Notes: generated by a model not told the origin, from the sequence alone. Shown: positions 34,085 through 42,431, counted from the first letter of the stretch. The stretch is DNA of 64,000 bases from Leadbetterella sp964489955 (GCA_964489955.1 CAZBAV010000004.1:1-64000), one strand, 5' to 3'. Translations and numbers: made by a program.

Positions 34085-34158
34085 TGACCGCGTTAGGATT
34101 CAAACCTAAAACCTTCTGATCCGTAGTCAGATGCTCTATTCAGTTGAGCTACGCAGCC
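34085..34158 (-). tRNA. tRNA-Arg (anticodon ACG)
   Basis: 74 nt on the minus strand. Acceptor arms GGCTGCG and CGCGGTC pair (two G-U), D-arm GCTC/GAGC, anticodon stem TCTGA/TCAGA around loop CTACGGA giving anticodon ACG (read with inosine for CGN arginine codons), T-arm TTAGG-TTTGAAT-CCTAA. The 3' CCA is not encoded. It lies 41 bp downstream of nuoK on the same strand. Confidence 0.95.
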
Positions 34159-34199
34159 GTTGGGATTGCAAAAGTAGGCAAAGATTTTTAATTTGCAAA

Positions 34200-34508
34200 T
34201 TATCCGTGCAATTCTTTTGCTACATCTGGGTCAATATTTTCATAGTATTTTTTGATTTTTAAGATAATTGCCAGACCTATAGCTATTTCCGCTGCTGCTA
34301 TGATCATAATAAAAATACTAAATAAATGACCATCGTACCAATTTTCTGCTTTTTTTGAGAAAACTACAAAGTTAATATTTGCTGCATTAAGCATAAGTTC
34401 CACTCCCATGAGCATCAGTACCAAGTTTTTCTTGGATATTACAATTGACAAGCCTATTGCAAACAATATACTTGACACAACTAAATATGGATAAATGTCA
34501 TTTGTCAT
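34200..34508 (-). CDS. nuoK: NADH-quinone oxidoreductase subunit K
   Basis: A 102-residue membrane-arm subunit of complex I (MrpC-like), with three helices. The conserved glutamates are in LVLMLMGVELMLNAANINFVV (Glu near residue 38) and IMIIAAAEIAIGLAI (Glu near 75), needed for proton pumping. ATG 34508 overlaps nuoJ by 11 bp; a further-upstream start would have no family support. Last gene of a three-gene nuoI-J-K run; the usual nuoL/M/N do not follow, the tRNA gene does. Confidence 0.95.
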   Translation of the reverse strand: MTNDIYPYLVVSSILFAIGLSIVISKKNLVLMLMGVELMLNAANINFVVFSKKAENWYDGHLFSIFIMIIAAAEIAIGLAIILKIKKYYENIDPDVAKELHG

Positions 34509-34998
34509 CTTTTGCAATATATGTAGCCCCAATAAGTGCCATTAAAAGTAAAATCCCTATTAACTCAAGTATAAATACATGTGATGTCATTAATTGTTCT
34601 CCCAAAGACTTTATTGGCTTATCCATTCTTTCACCCGTGGAAATAATAAATAGACGGGACCCTAAAAACAATAGTAAAATAGTGAGTATACTTGCAAACC
34701 CAATAGATAGGAGAGGATGAGACTCTTTTACTTGCAAAAAGCCAACGCCTGACTTCCTATTTGAACCTAGCATGATAGCAAACAATAGCACTACTATAAT
34801 CCCTCCTGAATAAATCATAATTTGTGCGGCGGATACAAATTCAGCATCACCAAAAATAAAAATTCCTGCCACACCCAAAAAACTCACGAGAAGACCATAC
34901 GCACAATACAGGACATTTCTACTGGTTAAGACATACAAGGCTCCACCTATGGTAATGAGACAAAATATCCAGAAAACGATATCTGTAAGGTTAAACAT
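34498..34998 (-). CDS. nuoJ: NADH-quinone oxidoreductase subunit J
   Basis: A 166-residue membrane subunit of complex I with five helices. Family pattern: IVFWIFCLITIGGALYVLTSRNVLYCA, LGVAGIFIFGDAEFVSAAQIMIYSGGIIVVLLFAIML. The ATG at 34998 overlaps the nuoI stop by 8 bp, and the end overlaps nuoK by 11 bp, so the three genes are translated as a coupled set. Confidence 0.95.
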   Translation of the reverse strand: MFNLTDIVFWIFCLITIGGALYVLTSRNVLYCAYGLLVSFLGVAGIFIFGDAEFVSAAQIMIYSGGIIVVLLFAIMLGSNRKSGVGFLQVKESHPLLSIGFASILTILLLFLGSRLFIISTGERMDKPIKSLGEQLMTSHVFILELIGILLLMALIGATYIAKDDK

Positions 34999-36367
34999 CT
35001 TTAGGGTCTTTAGTTGAGCTATGAGCAGTGAGTTGCGAGTTTGGAGTATTCGGCAATGAGTCAATATTGTTTACCTGACTATTATCTTCAGGAGCTTGGG
35101 TTGCTTTTGGCTTAAATTTGGGTACAAACTTAGGCTTTCCAGCATTTAGTTCTGAGTTTTGAGCTCCGAGCTGTGAGCTATCAGAATCCGAGCTGAGAGC
35201 TGAGAGCTGAGAGCTTGCAGAATCAACTTCGCTACCATCTTTAGGGACTTGAGCCGCTTTCGGTTTGAATTTCGGTACAAACTTAGGCTTCTCGGTATTT
35301 ATATCTGAGTTTTGAGCTTTAAGCTGAGAGTCCTGACTTTCTGGTCTTGAGGTACTACTATTATCTACCAGGTCATTGTCTACCGGAGTTTGAGCTGCTT
35401 TGGGCTTGAATTTAGGTACAAACTTAGGCTTTTCGGTATTTGGCTCTGAGCCATGAGTTATGAGTTGTGAGTTATCAGAATCTGGGGTTTTATTATCAGC
35501 CTTCGATTCTGCACTAATTTCTGAAATTTGAGCCGCTTTCGGTTTGAATTTTGGTACAAAACTAGGTTTTGCAGCCGTTTGTTCAGGATTACTATTTTCT
35601 TCTTGAACATTATTTTTATCCTGCTCTGTTTCTTTGACTTGCGGCTTAAGTTTGGGTACAAACTTTGGTTTGTTTCCTTCTGTTTTTAATTCAGCAGTTT
35701 TCTCTGTCGTTTCCTCAGCACTGCTAGTTGCAGTACGCATAATAGGTTTCTTAGGAACAAACTTCGGAGCGGCTGTACCGGAAACTTCAGGTTTCGATAT
35801 TGGGGCGGGTTTGTTTGCTTCTTTTTCAGCTACATACAATTCATAAAGCTCTCTTTTTTCTTGAGCTTCTTTCTCTGTAAGGTTAGAAAAAGCAAAGTTA
35901 AGCAGGTCTACCTCACCCACAGAATAATCATATTCTCCTGTCATAGTTAGGCATTCTGTTGGACAAACTGTAGTACAGAGTCCACAGAAGCAACATTTGG
36001 CCATGTCTATATCAAAAACTGCAGCATGTAGACGTACAGGAGAGCCGTCAGAAGCGTAGCGTATTATTTCAGGGGATTTAATTGCCTCTATTTCTATACA
36101 ATCTACGGGACAAACCTTGGCACATTTGTCACAAACTATACAATCATCTATCTCTATATCTAATTTGTTTCGGCCTATATCCGGTACAGGTAGTGCTTGA
36201 TGAGGATACTGGAGCGTTACGTTTCCTTCAGTTATGTCAAAAAATCCATCACTCCTAAAGTCTAATGCACCTTTACTTTTTCTTGCAGCCCAAATGTGCT
36301 TCAAAGTAAGTGATAAGCCTTTAGCAGTTGTCTTTATCCCTCGTTTTAAATCTGAAAAATATGCCAA
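34991..36367 (-). CDS. nuoI: NADH-quinone oxidoreductase subunit I with a long repetitive C-terminal tail
   Basis: Complex I peripheral-arm ferredoxin-like subunit. The core (about residues 1-180) has both [4Fe-4S] motifs: C76-C79-C82-C86P and C125-C128-C131-C135P. Ordinary NuoI ends near 160-190 residues; this one has 458. The extra part (about 185-458) is low-complexity, rich in Lys, Pro, Ser, Asn and Gln, and contains six cassettes of KPKFVPKFKPKAAQ type at about residues 201, 233, 267, 313, 360 and 411. Linkers between the later cassettes are SSQL/AQNS-like and derive from degenerate 7-bp DNA repeats. The start is a TTG at 36367: no ATG precedes the family start and a stop lies shortly upstream. 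nuoJ overlaps the stop by 8 bp. The tail is predicted to be disordered and basic. Confidence 0.93.
   Translation of the reverse strand: MAYFSDLKRGIKTTAKGLSLTLKHIWAARKSKGALDFRSDGFFDITEGNVTLQYPHQALPVPDIGRNKLDIEIDDCIVCDKCAKVCPVDCIEIEAIKSPEIIRYASDGSPVRLHAAVFDIDMAKCCFCGLCTTVCPTECLTMTGEYDYSVGEVDLLNFAFSNLTEKEAQEKRELYELYVAEKEANKPAPISKPEVSGTAAPKFVPKKPIMRTATSSAEETTEKTAELKTEGNKPKFVPKLKPQVKETEQDKNNVQEENSNPEQTAAKPSFVPKFKPKAAQISEISAESKADNKTPDSDNSQLITHGSEPNTEKPKFVPKFKPKAAQTPVDNDLVDNSSTSRPESQDSQLKAQNSDINTEKPKFVPKFKPKAAQVPKDGSEVDSASSQLSALSSDSDSSQLGAQNSELNAGKPKFVPKFKPKATQAPEDNSQVNNIDSLPNTPNSQLTAHSSTKDPKDV
35014..35471. repeat. Degenerate heptamer repeats and tandem cassettes within nuoI
   Basis: Four clusters of a 7-bp unit with consensus nnGAGyt on the plus strand are seen: GAG (or near) at 35016, 35023, 35030, 35037, 35044; at 35154, 35161, 35168, 35175 and then, in shifted phase, 35190, 35197, 35204, 35211; at 35307, 35314, 35321, 35328, 35335; and at 35448, 35455, 35462, 35469. 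They alternate with copies of a DNA block that contains GGTACAAAcTtAGGcTT at 35121, 35274, 35415 and 35553, spaced 153, 141 and 138 bp (all multiples of 3). The frame stays open throughout. Confidence 0.85.
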
Positions 36368-36394
36368 AATGTTTTTACCAATTGGGTATTGCTA

Positions 36395-36402
36395 CAAAAT
36401 TA
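36395..36402 (-). promoter_or_regulatory. Putative -7 promoter element of nuoI-J-K
   Basis: TAATTTTG on the minus strand fits TAnnTTTG, 27 bp before the TTG start of nuoI. It lies only 13 bp from the opposing -7 element of the flavoprotein gene. Confidence 0.45.
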
Positions 36403-36415
36403 TCAATTTCAATTG

Positions 36416-36423
36416 TATTTTTG
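36416..36423 (+). promoter_or_regulatory. Putative -7 promoter element of the COG2509 flavoprotein gene
   Basis: TATTTTTG is a perfect TAnnTTTG, 32 bp before the ATG; a TTG at 36389-36391 is 24 bp upstream. Confidence 0.5.
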
Positions 36424-36455
36424 TATTTAATTAGAGGATAAATACCTTTCTACAT

Positions 36456-38024
36456 ATGAGCAAAGTCCTATCATTTACCTTAAAACCAGAAATTGCCTTA
36501 GACGACGACAAGTTAAAGGATTTTTTAGTGTCTCATTTGAAGACAGATAAGTTTTATTTTAGAAAACTAAAACAGTCTATTGATGCACGGAAAAAGGATA
36601 TTAAAGTTTATGTTGACATAGAAATTAATACTTCTGACTCATTTTCCACTCCCGATTTTCCGGAATATGTTTATAAGAAGCAAGATTTTAAGAAAACGGT
36701 TCTTATCGTCGGAGCTGGTCCGGCAGGTATGTTTGCTGCACTAAGATGTCTTGAGCTAGGGTTAAAACCTGTGATTTTAGAGCGGGGTAAAGATGTAAAG
36801 TCAAGAAGGAGGGATTTAGCTGCGATAAACAAAGAACATACAGTAAATCCAGATTCAAATTACTGTTTTGGGGAAGGCGGTGCCGGAACGTATTCGGATG
36901 GAAAACTTTATACTCGATCCAAAAAGCGAGGAGATATTCGTAGGGTCTTAGAAATATTTGTTAAACACGGAGCTACGGAAAGGATACTTATTGATGCTCA
37001 TCCACATATTGGAACCAATAAATTACCAGTTGTAATCCAAAACATACGTGAGACTATTTTAGAAGCGGGCGGGGAGATTCATTTTAATACCAAAGTAACA
37101 GATTTGTTTGTAGAAGACAATGTTATAAAGGGTGTTATGGATCAAGTTGGCGAGTTTTGGAGGGCTGATGCAGTTGTTTTGGCTACCGGCCATTCTGCCA
37201 GAGATATTTTTTATTTGTTGCATCAGAAGGGTATAGCTATAGAAAATAAAGATTTTGCTTTAGGAGTAAGAATAGAGCATTCTCAAAAATTTGTAGACTC
37301 TTGCCAATATCATACAAAGGATAGAGGAGTTTTACCGGCTGCTGCTTATACTTTGGTAGCACAAACTAGTTATAAGGACAGTAATAAAGGCGTATTTAGT
37401 TTCTGTATGTGTCCGGGCGGTTTTATTGTACCCGCAGCTACAGCCCAAAAAGAAATAGTAGTTAATGGGATGTCTCCGTCCAGAAGGGATTCTGTTTATG
37501 CAAACTCGGGGGTGGTAGTGGCAGTAAATGAAAAGGACTGGGAAGCCTTTAATGATCACGGTCCTTTGGCAGCTTTAGAATTTCAAAAAAGTATAGAAGA
37601 GCACGCATACAAAATGGTAGCTGCAACGGAAGGTGAAATTACCCAGAAGGCTCCAGCACAAATGATTGAAGATTTTCAGAAAGGTAAGATCAGTCAAAAA
37701 CTAAAGGAGACTTCATATCAACCAGGGCTTATCCCTTTAGATTTTAATCAGATATTGCCAGACAGTATTGTGGGTGCCTTAAAAGAAGGTTTGCAAATTT
37801 TTGCAAAGAAAATGAGAGGCTATAATGATGGACAAATGATAGGTATAGAAAGCCGTACCTCTTCTCCGGTGCGAATTCCAAGAAATCATGATACATTAGA
37901 ACATCCACAAATAAAGGGACTGTATCCCTGCGGAGAAGGAGCTGGATATGCCGGAGGGATTGTTTCCGCTGCCGTAGACGGCGAACGGTGTATTAATGCT
38001 TTTTTTGAACACCACACAAACTAA
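36456..38024 (+). CDS. COG2509-type FAD-dependent dehydrogenase
   Basis: A 522-residue flavoprotein. N-terminal domain of about 85 residues (VYVDIEINTSDSF), then the FAD Rossmann motif TVLIVGAGPAGMFAALRCLE and ERGKDVKSRRRDL, a cofactor-binding region SNYCFGEGGAGTYSDGKLYTR, and the C-terminal GLYPCGEGAGYAGGIVSAAVDG. This matches the conserved FAD-dependent protein family (YtfP/COG2509) of unknown substrate. The Nudix gene follows 6 bp downstream, so the two are co-transcribed. Divergent from nuoI with overlapping promoters. Confidence 0.88.
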   Translation: MSKVLSFTLKPEIALDDDKLKDFLVSHLKTDKFYFRKLKQSIDARKKDIKVYVDIEINTSDSFSTPDFPEYVYKKQDFKKTVLIVGAGPAGMFAALRCLELGLKPVILERGKDVKSRRRDLAAINKEHTVNPDSNYCFGEGGAGTYSDGKLYTRSKKRGDIRRVLEIFVKHGATERILIDAHPHIGTNKLPVVIQNIRETILEAGGEIHFNTKVTDLFVEDNVIKGVMDQVGEFWRADAVVLATGHSARDIFYLLHQKGIAIENKDFALGVRIEHSQKFVDSCQYHTKDRGVLPAAAYTLVAQTSYKDSNKGVFSFCMCPGGFIVPAATAQKEIVVNGMSPSRRDSVYANSGVVVAVNEKDWEAFNDHGPLAALEFQKSIEEHAYKMVAATEGEITQKAPAQMIEDFQKGKISQKLKETSYQPGLIPLDFNQILPDSIVGALKEGLQIFAKKMRGYNDGQMIGIESRTSSPVRIPRNHDTLEHPQIKGLYPCGEGAGYAGGIVSAAVDGERCINAFFEHHTN

Positions 38025-38030
38025 AGTGAT

Positions 38031-38660
38031 ATGGAATTTGACCAACTAATATATGGACTCCAAGAGCGATTAAGTAAACCTTTACCGGGTGTTAACTCAC
38101 ACCAGAAGTTTTTTCATCAAGGACGTCTAAAAGCCAATCCTGTTCTAAAAGACAAAACGAGATTAAGTGCGGTTTTAATTCTGTTGTATCCCTATAACGG
38201 CAAAGTATATTTCCCTCTGATTCTAAGACCTATGTATGATGGTAGCCATGGTGGTCAAATGGCTTTGCCGGGTGGCAAGATTGAACCAGAAGATGAAAGT
38301 CTGGTGCGTACTGCACTCCGGGAGACCCAAGAGGAAATTGGTGTTAAAGCTATAGATATTAAGGTTCTAGGAGAGCTTACTGATGTACTCATTCCCGTGA
38401 GTAATTTTTTGGTTCATCCTGTAGTAGCCTATACCGAGTATAAACCTGAGTTTTTTCCCGATGACAGGGAGGTGGATAAGATCTATGAAGTAGAAATTGA
38501 TGATATCATTAATTTCGAACCTATTCTATACAAAAAAATAAAAGTTAGAGGAAAAGACATGGATGTACCGGGATTTGATGTAGAGGGGCGTTGGGTTTGG
38601 GGAGCTACTTCTTTAATTTTAAGTGAATTGTCAGATATTATTCGTGACATGAAACTATAA
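38031..38660 (+). CDS. Nudix hydrolase, CoA pyrophosphatase type
   Basis: A 209-residue hydrolase of the NudL/CoAse subgroup that splits coenzyme A and related diphosphates. The Nudix box reads GGKIEPEDESLVRTALRETQEEIG, and the CoA-subgroup line precedes it (LILRPMYDGSHGGQMALPGG). Six bp downstream of the flavoprotein gene. Ends before a hairpin shared with the convergent dps. Confidence 0.9.
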   Translation: MEFDQLIYGLQERLSKPLPGVNSHQKFFHQGRLKANPVLKDKTRLSAVLILLYPYNGKVYFPLILRPMYDGSHGGQMALPGGKIEPEDESLVRTALRETQEEIGVKAIDIKVLGELTDVLIPVSNFLVHPVVAYTEYKPEFFPDDREVDKIYEVEIDDIINFEPILYKKIKVRGKDMDVPGFDVEGRWVWGATSLILSELSDIIRDMKL

Positions 38661-38662
38661 AA

Positions 38663-38685
38663 AAGGGATTCATAATGAACCCCTT
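38663..38685. terminator. Weak bidirectional terminator between Nudix and dps genes
   Basis: AAGGGATTC (38663-38671) and GAACCCCTT (38677-38685) pair with one A-C mismatch and loop ATAAT; preceded by A5 and followed by a T-rich stretch. Confidence 0.4.
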
Positions 38686-38690
38686 CTATT

Positions 38691-39161
38691 TTACTTCAAA
38701 TGTGCTCTAAGCATCCAGGCTGTTTTTTCGTGCTGCTCCAGTAAACCAATTATAAAGTCTTCTGTACCATTATCCAGACTTTCTTTAAGAGCCACAAGTT
38801 GCTCTCTAATGTATATAATTATAGAATCGTGATCGCTAAGCAATTCACCTATAAAAGTTAAGCTATCATTTTTACCCGAACGTTTTTCGGTAAGATGTGT
38901 AAGTTTTAAGTACTCTGTAAGTGTGGCTGGAGCATAATGGTCAAGCTTCCTAAGTCTCTCTGCTACTTCATCTATGGTGGTTGCTAGTTCAGTATAAAGC
39001 TCCTCGAAATACACGTGCTTAGAATGGAAGTCGGGGCCTTCAACATTCCAATGGGCATTACGAGTTTTCATGTATAGTACAAACTCGTCTGATAGTAAAA
39101 CGGTCAAAAACTCAGCAACTTTTGCGGTGTCTTTTTCTTTTATTCCAATATGTGTTGACAT
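38691..39161 (-). CDS. dps: Dps-family DNA-binding/ferritin-like protein
   Basis: A 156-residue dodecameric mini-ferritin that stores iron and protects DNA under starvation or peroxide stress. The intersubunit ferroxidase residues are in NAHWNVEGPDFHSKHVYFEELY and IDEVAERLRKLD (His, His, Asp, Glu). The C-terminal helix (about 130-156) has HEKTAWMLRAHL. Single gene; stands between the Nudix gene (convergent) and an unrelated plus-strand orphan. Confidence 0.94.
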   Translation of the reverse strand: MSTHIGIKEKDTAKVAEFLTVLLSDEFVLYMKTRNAHWNVEGPDFHSKHVYFEELYTELATTIDEVAERLRKLDHYAPATLTEYLKLTHLTEKRSGKNDSLTFIGELLSDHDSIIIYIREQLVALKESLDNGTEDFIIGLLEQHEKTAWMLRAHLK

Positions 39162-39403
39162 GATATTTATTGTTTATATATAAAACAATTTGAGCCGCAT
39201 AAAAGTTATTAAAAGCGGTACTTTTTTAGTGTAAAATTCCCATATTCTTTCATGAGATTCTCAATGAAACTATTCCTAAAAAGTATTGTAAATTAATGGG
39301 CAAATGATGTAAGTTTACATTTGATATTCATATTAACAAGCAGAAAGAATTAGCATGGATATTTTGCTCTAATAATTATTTAGACAGGCAGTTAGCTTTT
39401 ATA

Positions 39404-40195
39404 ATGATGAATTATAGTCAGGTTTTGGAAAAATACGATTTCCTTTCGTTTTCGGATGAACAAAAGTCTTTGGTAGTTAAATATGAAAAATTAAAAAGTA
39501 CCTCATCTTTTAAGAATGCTTTAAGCAATTGGGAAGAATGGAATTTGGAAGAAATCTACTTCTCTGATATCCTGGATAAGTTTCGGTGGGAAATGTATCT
39601 TAATAAAGTTAGTGAAGATAAGGCAGCTTTCGCAGAAGAGTTAAAGTTAGGTGATAACAATTTAAATGCTTCTCTACTTGTGGCAGAGGAGTTATTATGG
39701 GACTTAAAGAAAAACATAAAGGAATGGTTTGTAGAATCTATAGATTCTCATTTTCTAAGAAATTTTGTGGGTAATGAGCATAGAATAGCATTCTTAAAAG
39801 AAGAGTATAGGAGATATATTGAAGAACAACGAGAAGAAATTTTGCTAAACCATATGAGGTGGAGTAGAGCATATTGTCCTAACGAGCTTAAAATTGCTCT
39901 CTTAAATAATGAAAGAAACTACGTTTTGCCTGATTATTATAGTTTTAAAGAAAAGATGAGCCCAGATGTGAAAGCTGTAGCAGAAATTGTCGAAAAACGT
40001 TTCCGAGGAGCTCAACCTGATGCTTTGGATAGAATTCTTATTTATATGGAACATTTACTTGGACCTTCTGTAGAAAACTCTTATGTAAATGAAGAGCTGA
40101 AAGCCGACGCTTATTTTGTAGAAACTCGTACATCTCGTCTAGACAAGTTAATGTCTGCATTGTTAGTAGATGGAGAGTTTTACGGGATTAATTAA
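39404..40195 (+). CDS. Unrecognised cytoplasmic helical protein
   Basis: A 263-residue protein with no signal peptide or membrane segment. It is rich in Glu, Lys, Leu and aromatic residues and is predicted mainly alpha-helical (for example LLVAEELLWDLKKNIKEWF, LKEEYRRYIEEQREEIL). No conserved motif was recognised. Two ATGs open the frame (MMNYS). It stands alone, with about 240 bp upstream and a convergent small membrane protein downstream. Function unknown. Confidence 0.7.
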   Translation: MMNYSQVLEKYDFLSFSDEQKSLVVKYEKLKSTSSFKNALSNWEEWNLEEIYFSDILDKFRWEMYLNKVSEDKAAFAEELKLGDNNLNASLLVAEELLWDLKKNIKEWFVESIDSHFLRNFVGNEHRIAFLKEEYRRYIEEQREEILLNHMRWSRAYCPNELKIALLNNERNYVLPDYYSFKEKMSPDVKAVAEIVEKRFRGAQPDALDRILIYMEHLLGPSVENSYVNEELKADAYFVETRTSRLDKLMSALLVDGEFYGIN

Positions 40196-40212
40196 TAATT
40201 TCAATCACCTTT

Positions 40213-40719
40213 TCAATGACCATTATAAAGAGAATCTGAAGCGTCTACTGATCTGCCATCTACATAATGTGGCAATCCTTTAGCTATCGGTTCCACCCAT
40301 TTTAATGAGTCCGGAAAAGTTTGACCATACTTAACAAAATCTCTCCTCAAAAATAGCAGATGTGCCTTGTCGGGGAATTCATCTGAATAAGCTATAGGGA
40401 ACCTTTTACCAATAAAATGATGATAGCAGGATTTAGGGAACTTCAGATTGTTACTTAGATAACGATTTGTTGCCGTACGTGTCCCATTTGGAGTTTGAAA
40501 CTTGAATGTTACAAATGTTTTTCGACCTTTTGTGGTTGATTCAGTAATTCTGGTGATTATGGCTGTACCTATCGCCGTATTATTCAGGATACTTTTTCTC
40601 ACTTTTGCACTATTGTATTGCCATATTATTAATCCTAACACTAGTGAAAAGAGTACGACACCATAGATAATTTGTCCAATTAAATCATTTTTAGAAGCTG
40701 CAAATTTATACTTAGTCAT
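40213..40719 (-). CDS. Small single-pass membrane protein (DUF3592-like)
   Basis: A 168-residue protein with one N-terminal membrane helix (about residues 12-33, LIGQIIYGVVLFSLVLGLIIW) and a soluble domain with VTFKFQTPNG and FIGKRFPIAYSDEFPDKAHLLF. The pattern, beta sandwich with a closing IGKxFPIxYS line, resembles DUF3592-type proteins in Bacteroidota. I chose the ATG at 40719; an upstream GTG/ATG frame runs into the groEL terminator. Function unknown. Confidence 0.65.
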   Translation of the reverse strand: MTKYKFAASKNDLIGQIIYGVVLFSLVLGLIIWQYNSAKVRKSILNNTAIGTAIITRITESTTKGRKTFVTFKFQTPNGTRTATNRYLSNNLKFPKSCYHHFIGKRFPIAYSDEFPDKAHLLFLRRDFVKYGQTFPDSLKWVEPIAKGLPHYVDGRSVDASDSLYNGH

Positions 40720-40751
40720 CTGAGATTTGAGTGTACGACGTAAGATACAAA

Positions 40752-40779
40752 AAAGCACCCACATCTCTGCGGGTGCTTT
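40752..40779 (-). terminator. Intrinsic terminator of groES-groEL
   Basis: AAAGCACCC (40752-40760) and GGGTGCTTT (40771-40779) form a 9-bp stem with a 10-nt loop; on the minus strand T6 follows. 20 bp after the groEL stop. Confidence 0.85.
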
Positions 40780-40799
40780 CTATTTTATACTGTTTGGAA

Positions 40800-42431
40800 T
40801 TACATCATTCCGCCCATTCCGCCACCTCCGTGCATATGAGGAGCATCTGCTTTATCTTCTGGGATATCAGAAACTACAGCTTCTGTAGTCAATAATAAAC
40901 CTGCGATAGAAGCAGCGTTTTCAAGAGCAAGACGAGTCACTTTAGTAGGGTCTATAATACCCGCAGCTATCATGTCTTCGTATTTGTCTTCACGAGCATT
41001 GTATCCGTACGCGTCTTTTCCTCCTTTTACTTCTTGAACTACTACAGAACCTTCGCCACCGGCGTTAGATACGATAGTTCTCAATGGAGCTTCAATAGCG
41101 TTTCTGATGATAGCCACACCAGTTTTTTCATCTGCATTTGCAGCGTTGATGTTTTCAAGAGATTTTTGAGCTCTGATAAGGGCTACACCACCACCAGCTA
41201 TGATACCCTCTTCTACAGCAGCACGTGTAGCGTGAAGAGCGTCATCTACTCTGTCTTTCTTCTCTTTCATTTCTACCTCTGTAGCGGCACCTATGTAGAT
41301 AATAGCTACACCACCTGACAATTTGGCAAGACGCTCTTGAAGCTTCTCTTTGTCATAGTCAGAAGTAGTGCTTTCTATCTGAGCTTTAATTTGACCTACA
41401 CGTCCTTTGATTGCATCAGCATCTCCAGCACCGTTGATAACTGTAGTATTATCTTTGTCAACTAATACTTTTTCAGATTGTCCTAGAAGGTCTATCGTTA
41501 CGTTTTCTAATTTAAAACCTCTTTCTTCTGATATTACTGTACCACCTGTAAGGATAGCGATGTCTTCTAACATTGCTTTTCTTCTGTCACCAAAACCAGG
41601 AGCTTTTACTGCACAGATTTTCAATGCACCACGAATTTTGTTTACTACCAAAGTAGCAAGAGCTTCTCCGTCTACATCTTCAGCAATGATTACAAGAGGA
41701 CGACCTGTTTGAGCCACAGCCTCAAGTACTGGAAGAAGTTCTTTCATAGAAGATACTTTCTTCTCAGAGATTAAGATAAACGGACGCTCTAATTCAGCCT
41801 CCATTTTCTCTGTATTAGTTACAAAGTACGGAGAAAGGTAACCTCTGTCAAACTGCATACCTTCTACAGTTTTAACTTCTGTTTCAGTTCCTCTGGCTTC
41901 TTCTACAGTGATTACACCTTCTTTGCCCACCTTATCCATGGCATCAGCTATCATTTGGCCGATTTCGTGGTCGTTATTAGCAGAGATAGTTGCTACCTGA
42001 GTTATTTCTTTAGAAGAATTGATAGCTTTTGATTGGGTTTTAAGGTCAGAAACAATAGCAGAAACTGCTTTGTCTATACCTTTTTTAAGATCCATTGGAT
42101 TTGCACCGGCTGCCACGTTTTTAGCACCTATTGTGTAAATCGCCTGAGCCAATACAGTAGCAGTAGTAGTACCGTCACCAGCTGCATCAGCAGTTTTAGA
42201 AGCTACTTCTTTCACTAGTTGAGCTCCCATGTTTTCCACAGCATCAGAAAGTTCAATTTCTTTAGCTACAGTTACACCGTCCTTTGTAATAGATGGAGAA
42301 CCGAATTTTTTATCTATAATTACGTTACGTCCTTTTGGTCCTAAAGTTACTTTAACAGCATTTGCCAAAGTGTCAACGCCTTTTTTTAGTTTGTCTCTAG
42401 CTTCTGTATCAAAAATTATTTGTTTTGCCAT
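40800..42431 (-). CDS. groL: Chaperonin GroEL (Hsp60)
   Basis: A 543-residue chaperonin forming the tetradecameric folding chamber. All landmarks are present: TLGPKGRNVIIDKKFGSPSITKDGVTVAKEIEL in its ATP-binding parts (GPKGRNVI, DGVTVAKEI), DAAGDGTTTATVLAQ, the GroEL signature AAVEEGIIAGGGVALI, and the C-terminal GGM-rich tail (GGGGMGGMM). groES is 33 bp upstream on the same strand. Slow antisense frames in it are shadows. Confidence 0.99.
   Translation of the reverse strand: MAKQIIFDTEARDKLKKGVDTLANAVKVTLGPKGRNVIIDKKFGSPSITKDGVTVAKEIELSDAVENMGAQLVKEVASKTADAAGDGTTTATVLAQAIYTIGAKNVAAGANPMDLKKGIDKAVSAIVSDLKTQSKAINSSKEITQVATISANNDHEIGQMIADAMDKVGKEGVITVEEARGTETEVKTVEGMQFDRGYLSPYFVTNTEKMEAELERPFILISEKKVSSMKELLPVLEAVAQTGRPLVIIAEDVDGEALATLVVNKIRGALKICAVKAPGFGDRRKAMLEDIAILTGGTVISEERGFKLENVTIDLLGQSEKVLVDKDNTTVINGAGDADAIKGRVGQIKAQIESTTSDYDKEKLQERLAKLSGGVAIIYIGAATEVEMKEKKDRVDDALHATRAAVEEGIIAGGGVALIRAQKSLENINAANADEKTGVAIIRNAIEAPLRTIVSNAGGEGSVVVQEVKGGKDAYGYNAREDKYEDMIAAGIIDPTKVTRLALENAASIAGLLLTTEAVVSDIPEDKADAPHMHGGGGMGGMM

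Noticed and set aside
35014..35580. Regularly spaced repeats resembling a CRISPR-like array
   Set aside because: Repeats are inside an open frame (nuoI), spacing is 138-153 bp with internal 7-bp periodicity, and the repeated block codes for a conserved peptide cassette; no cas genes nearby.
40800..42431. Antisense frames of 60-100 codons over groEL (and similar over nuoI, histidine kinase and other long genes)
   Set aside because: They mirror the codon structure of the real gene on the other strand; cysteine/serine-rich or Ser/Thr-rich low-complexity products without domains.
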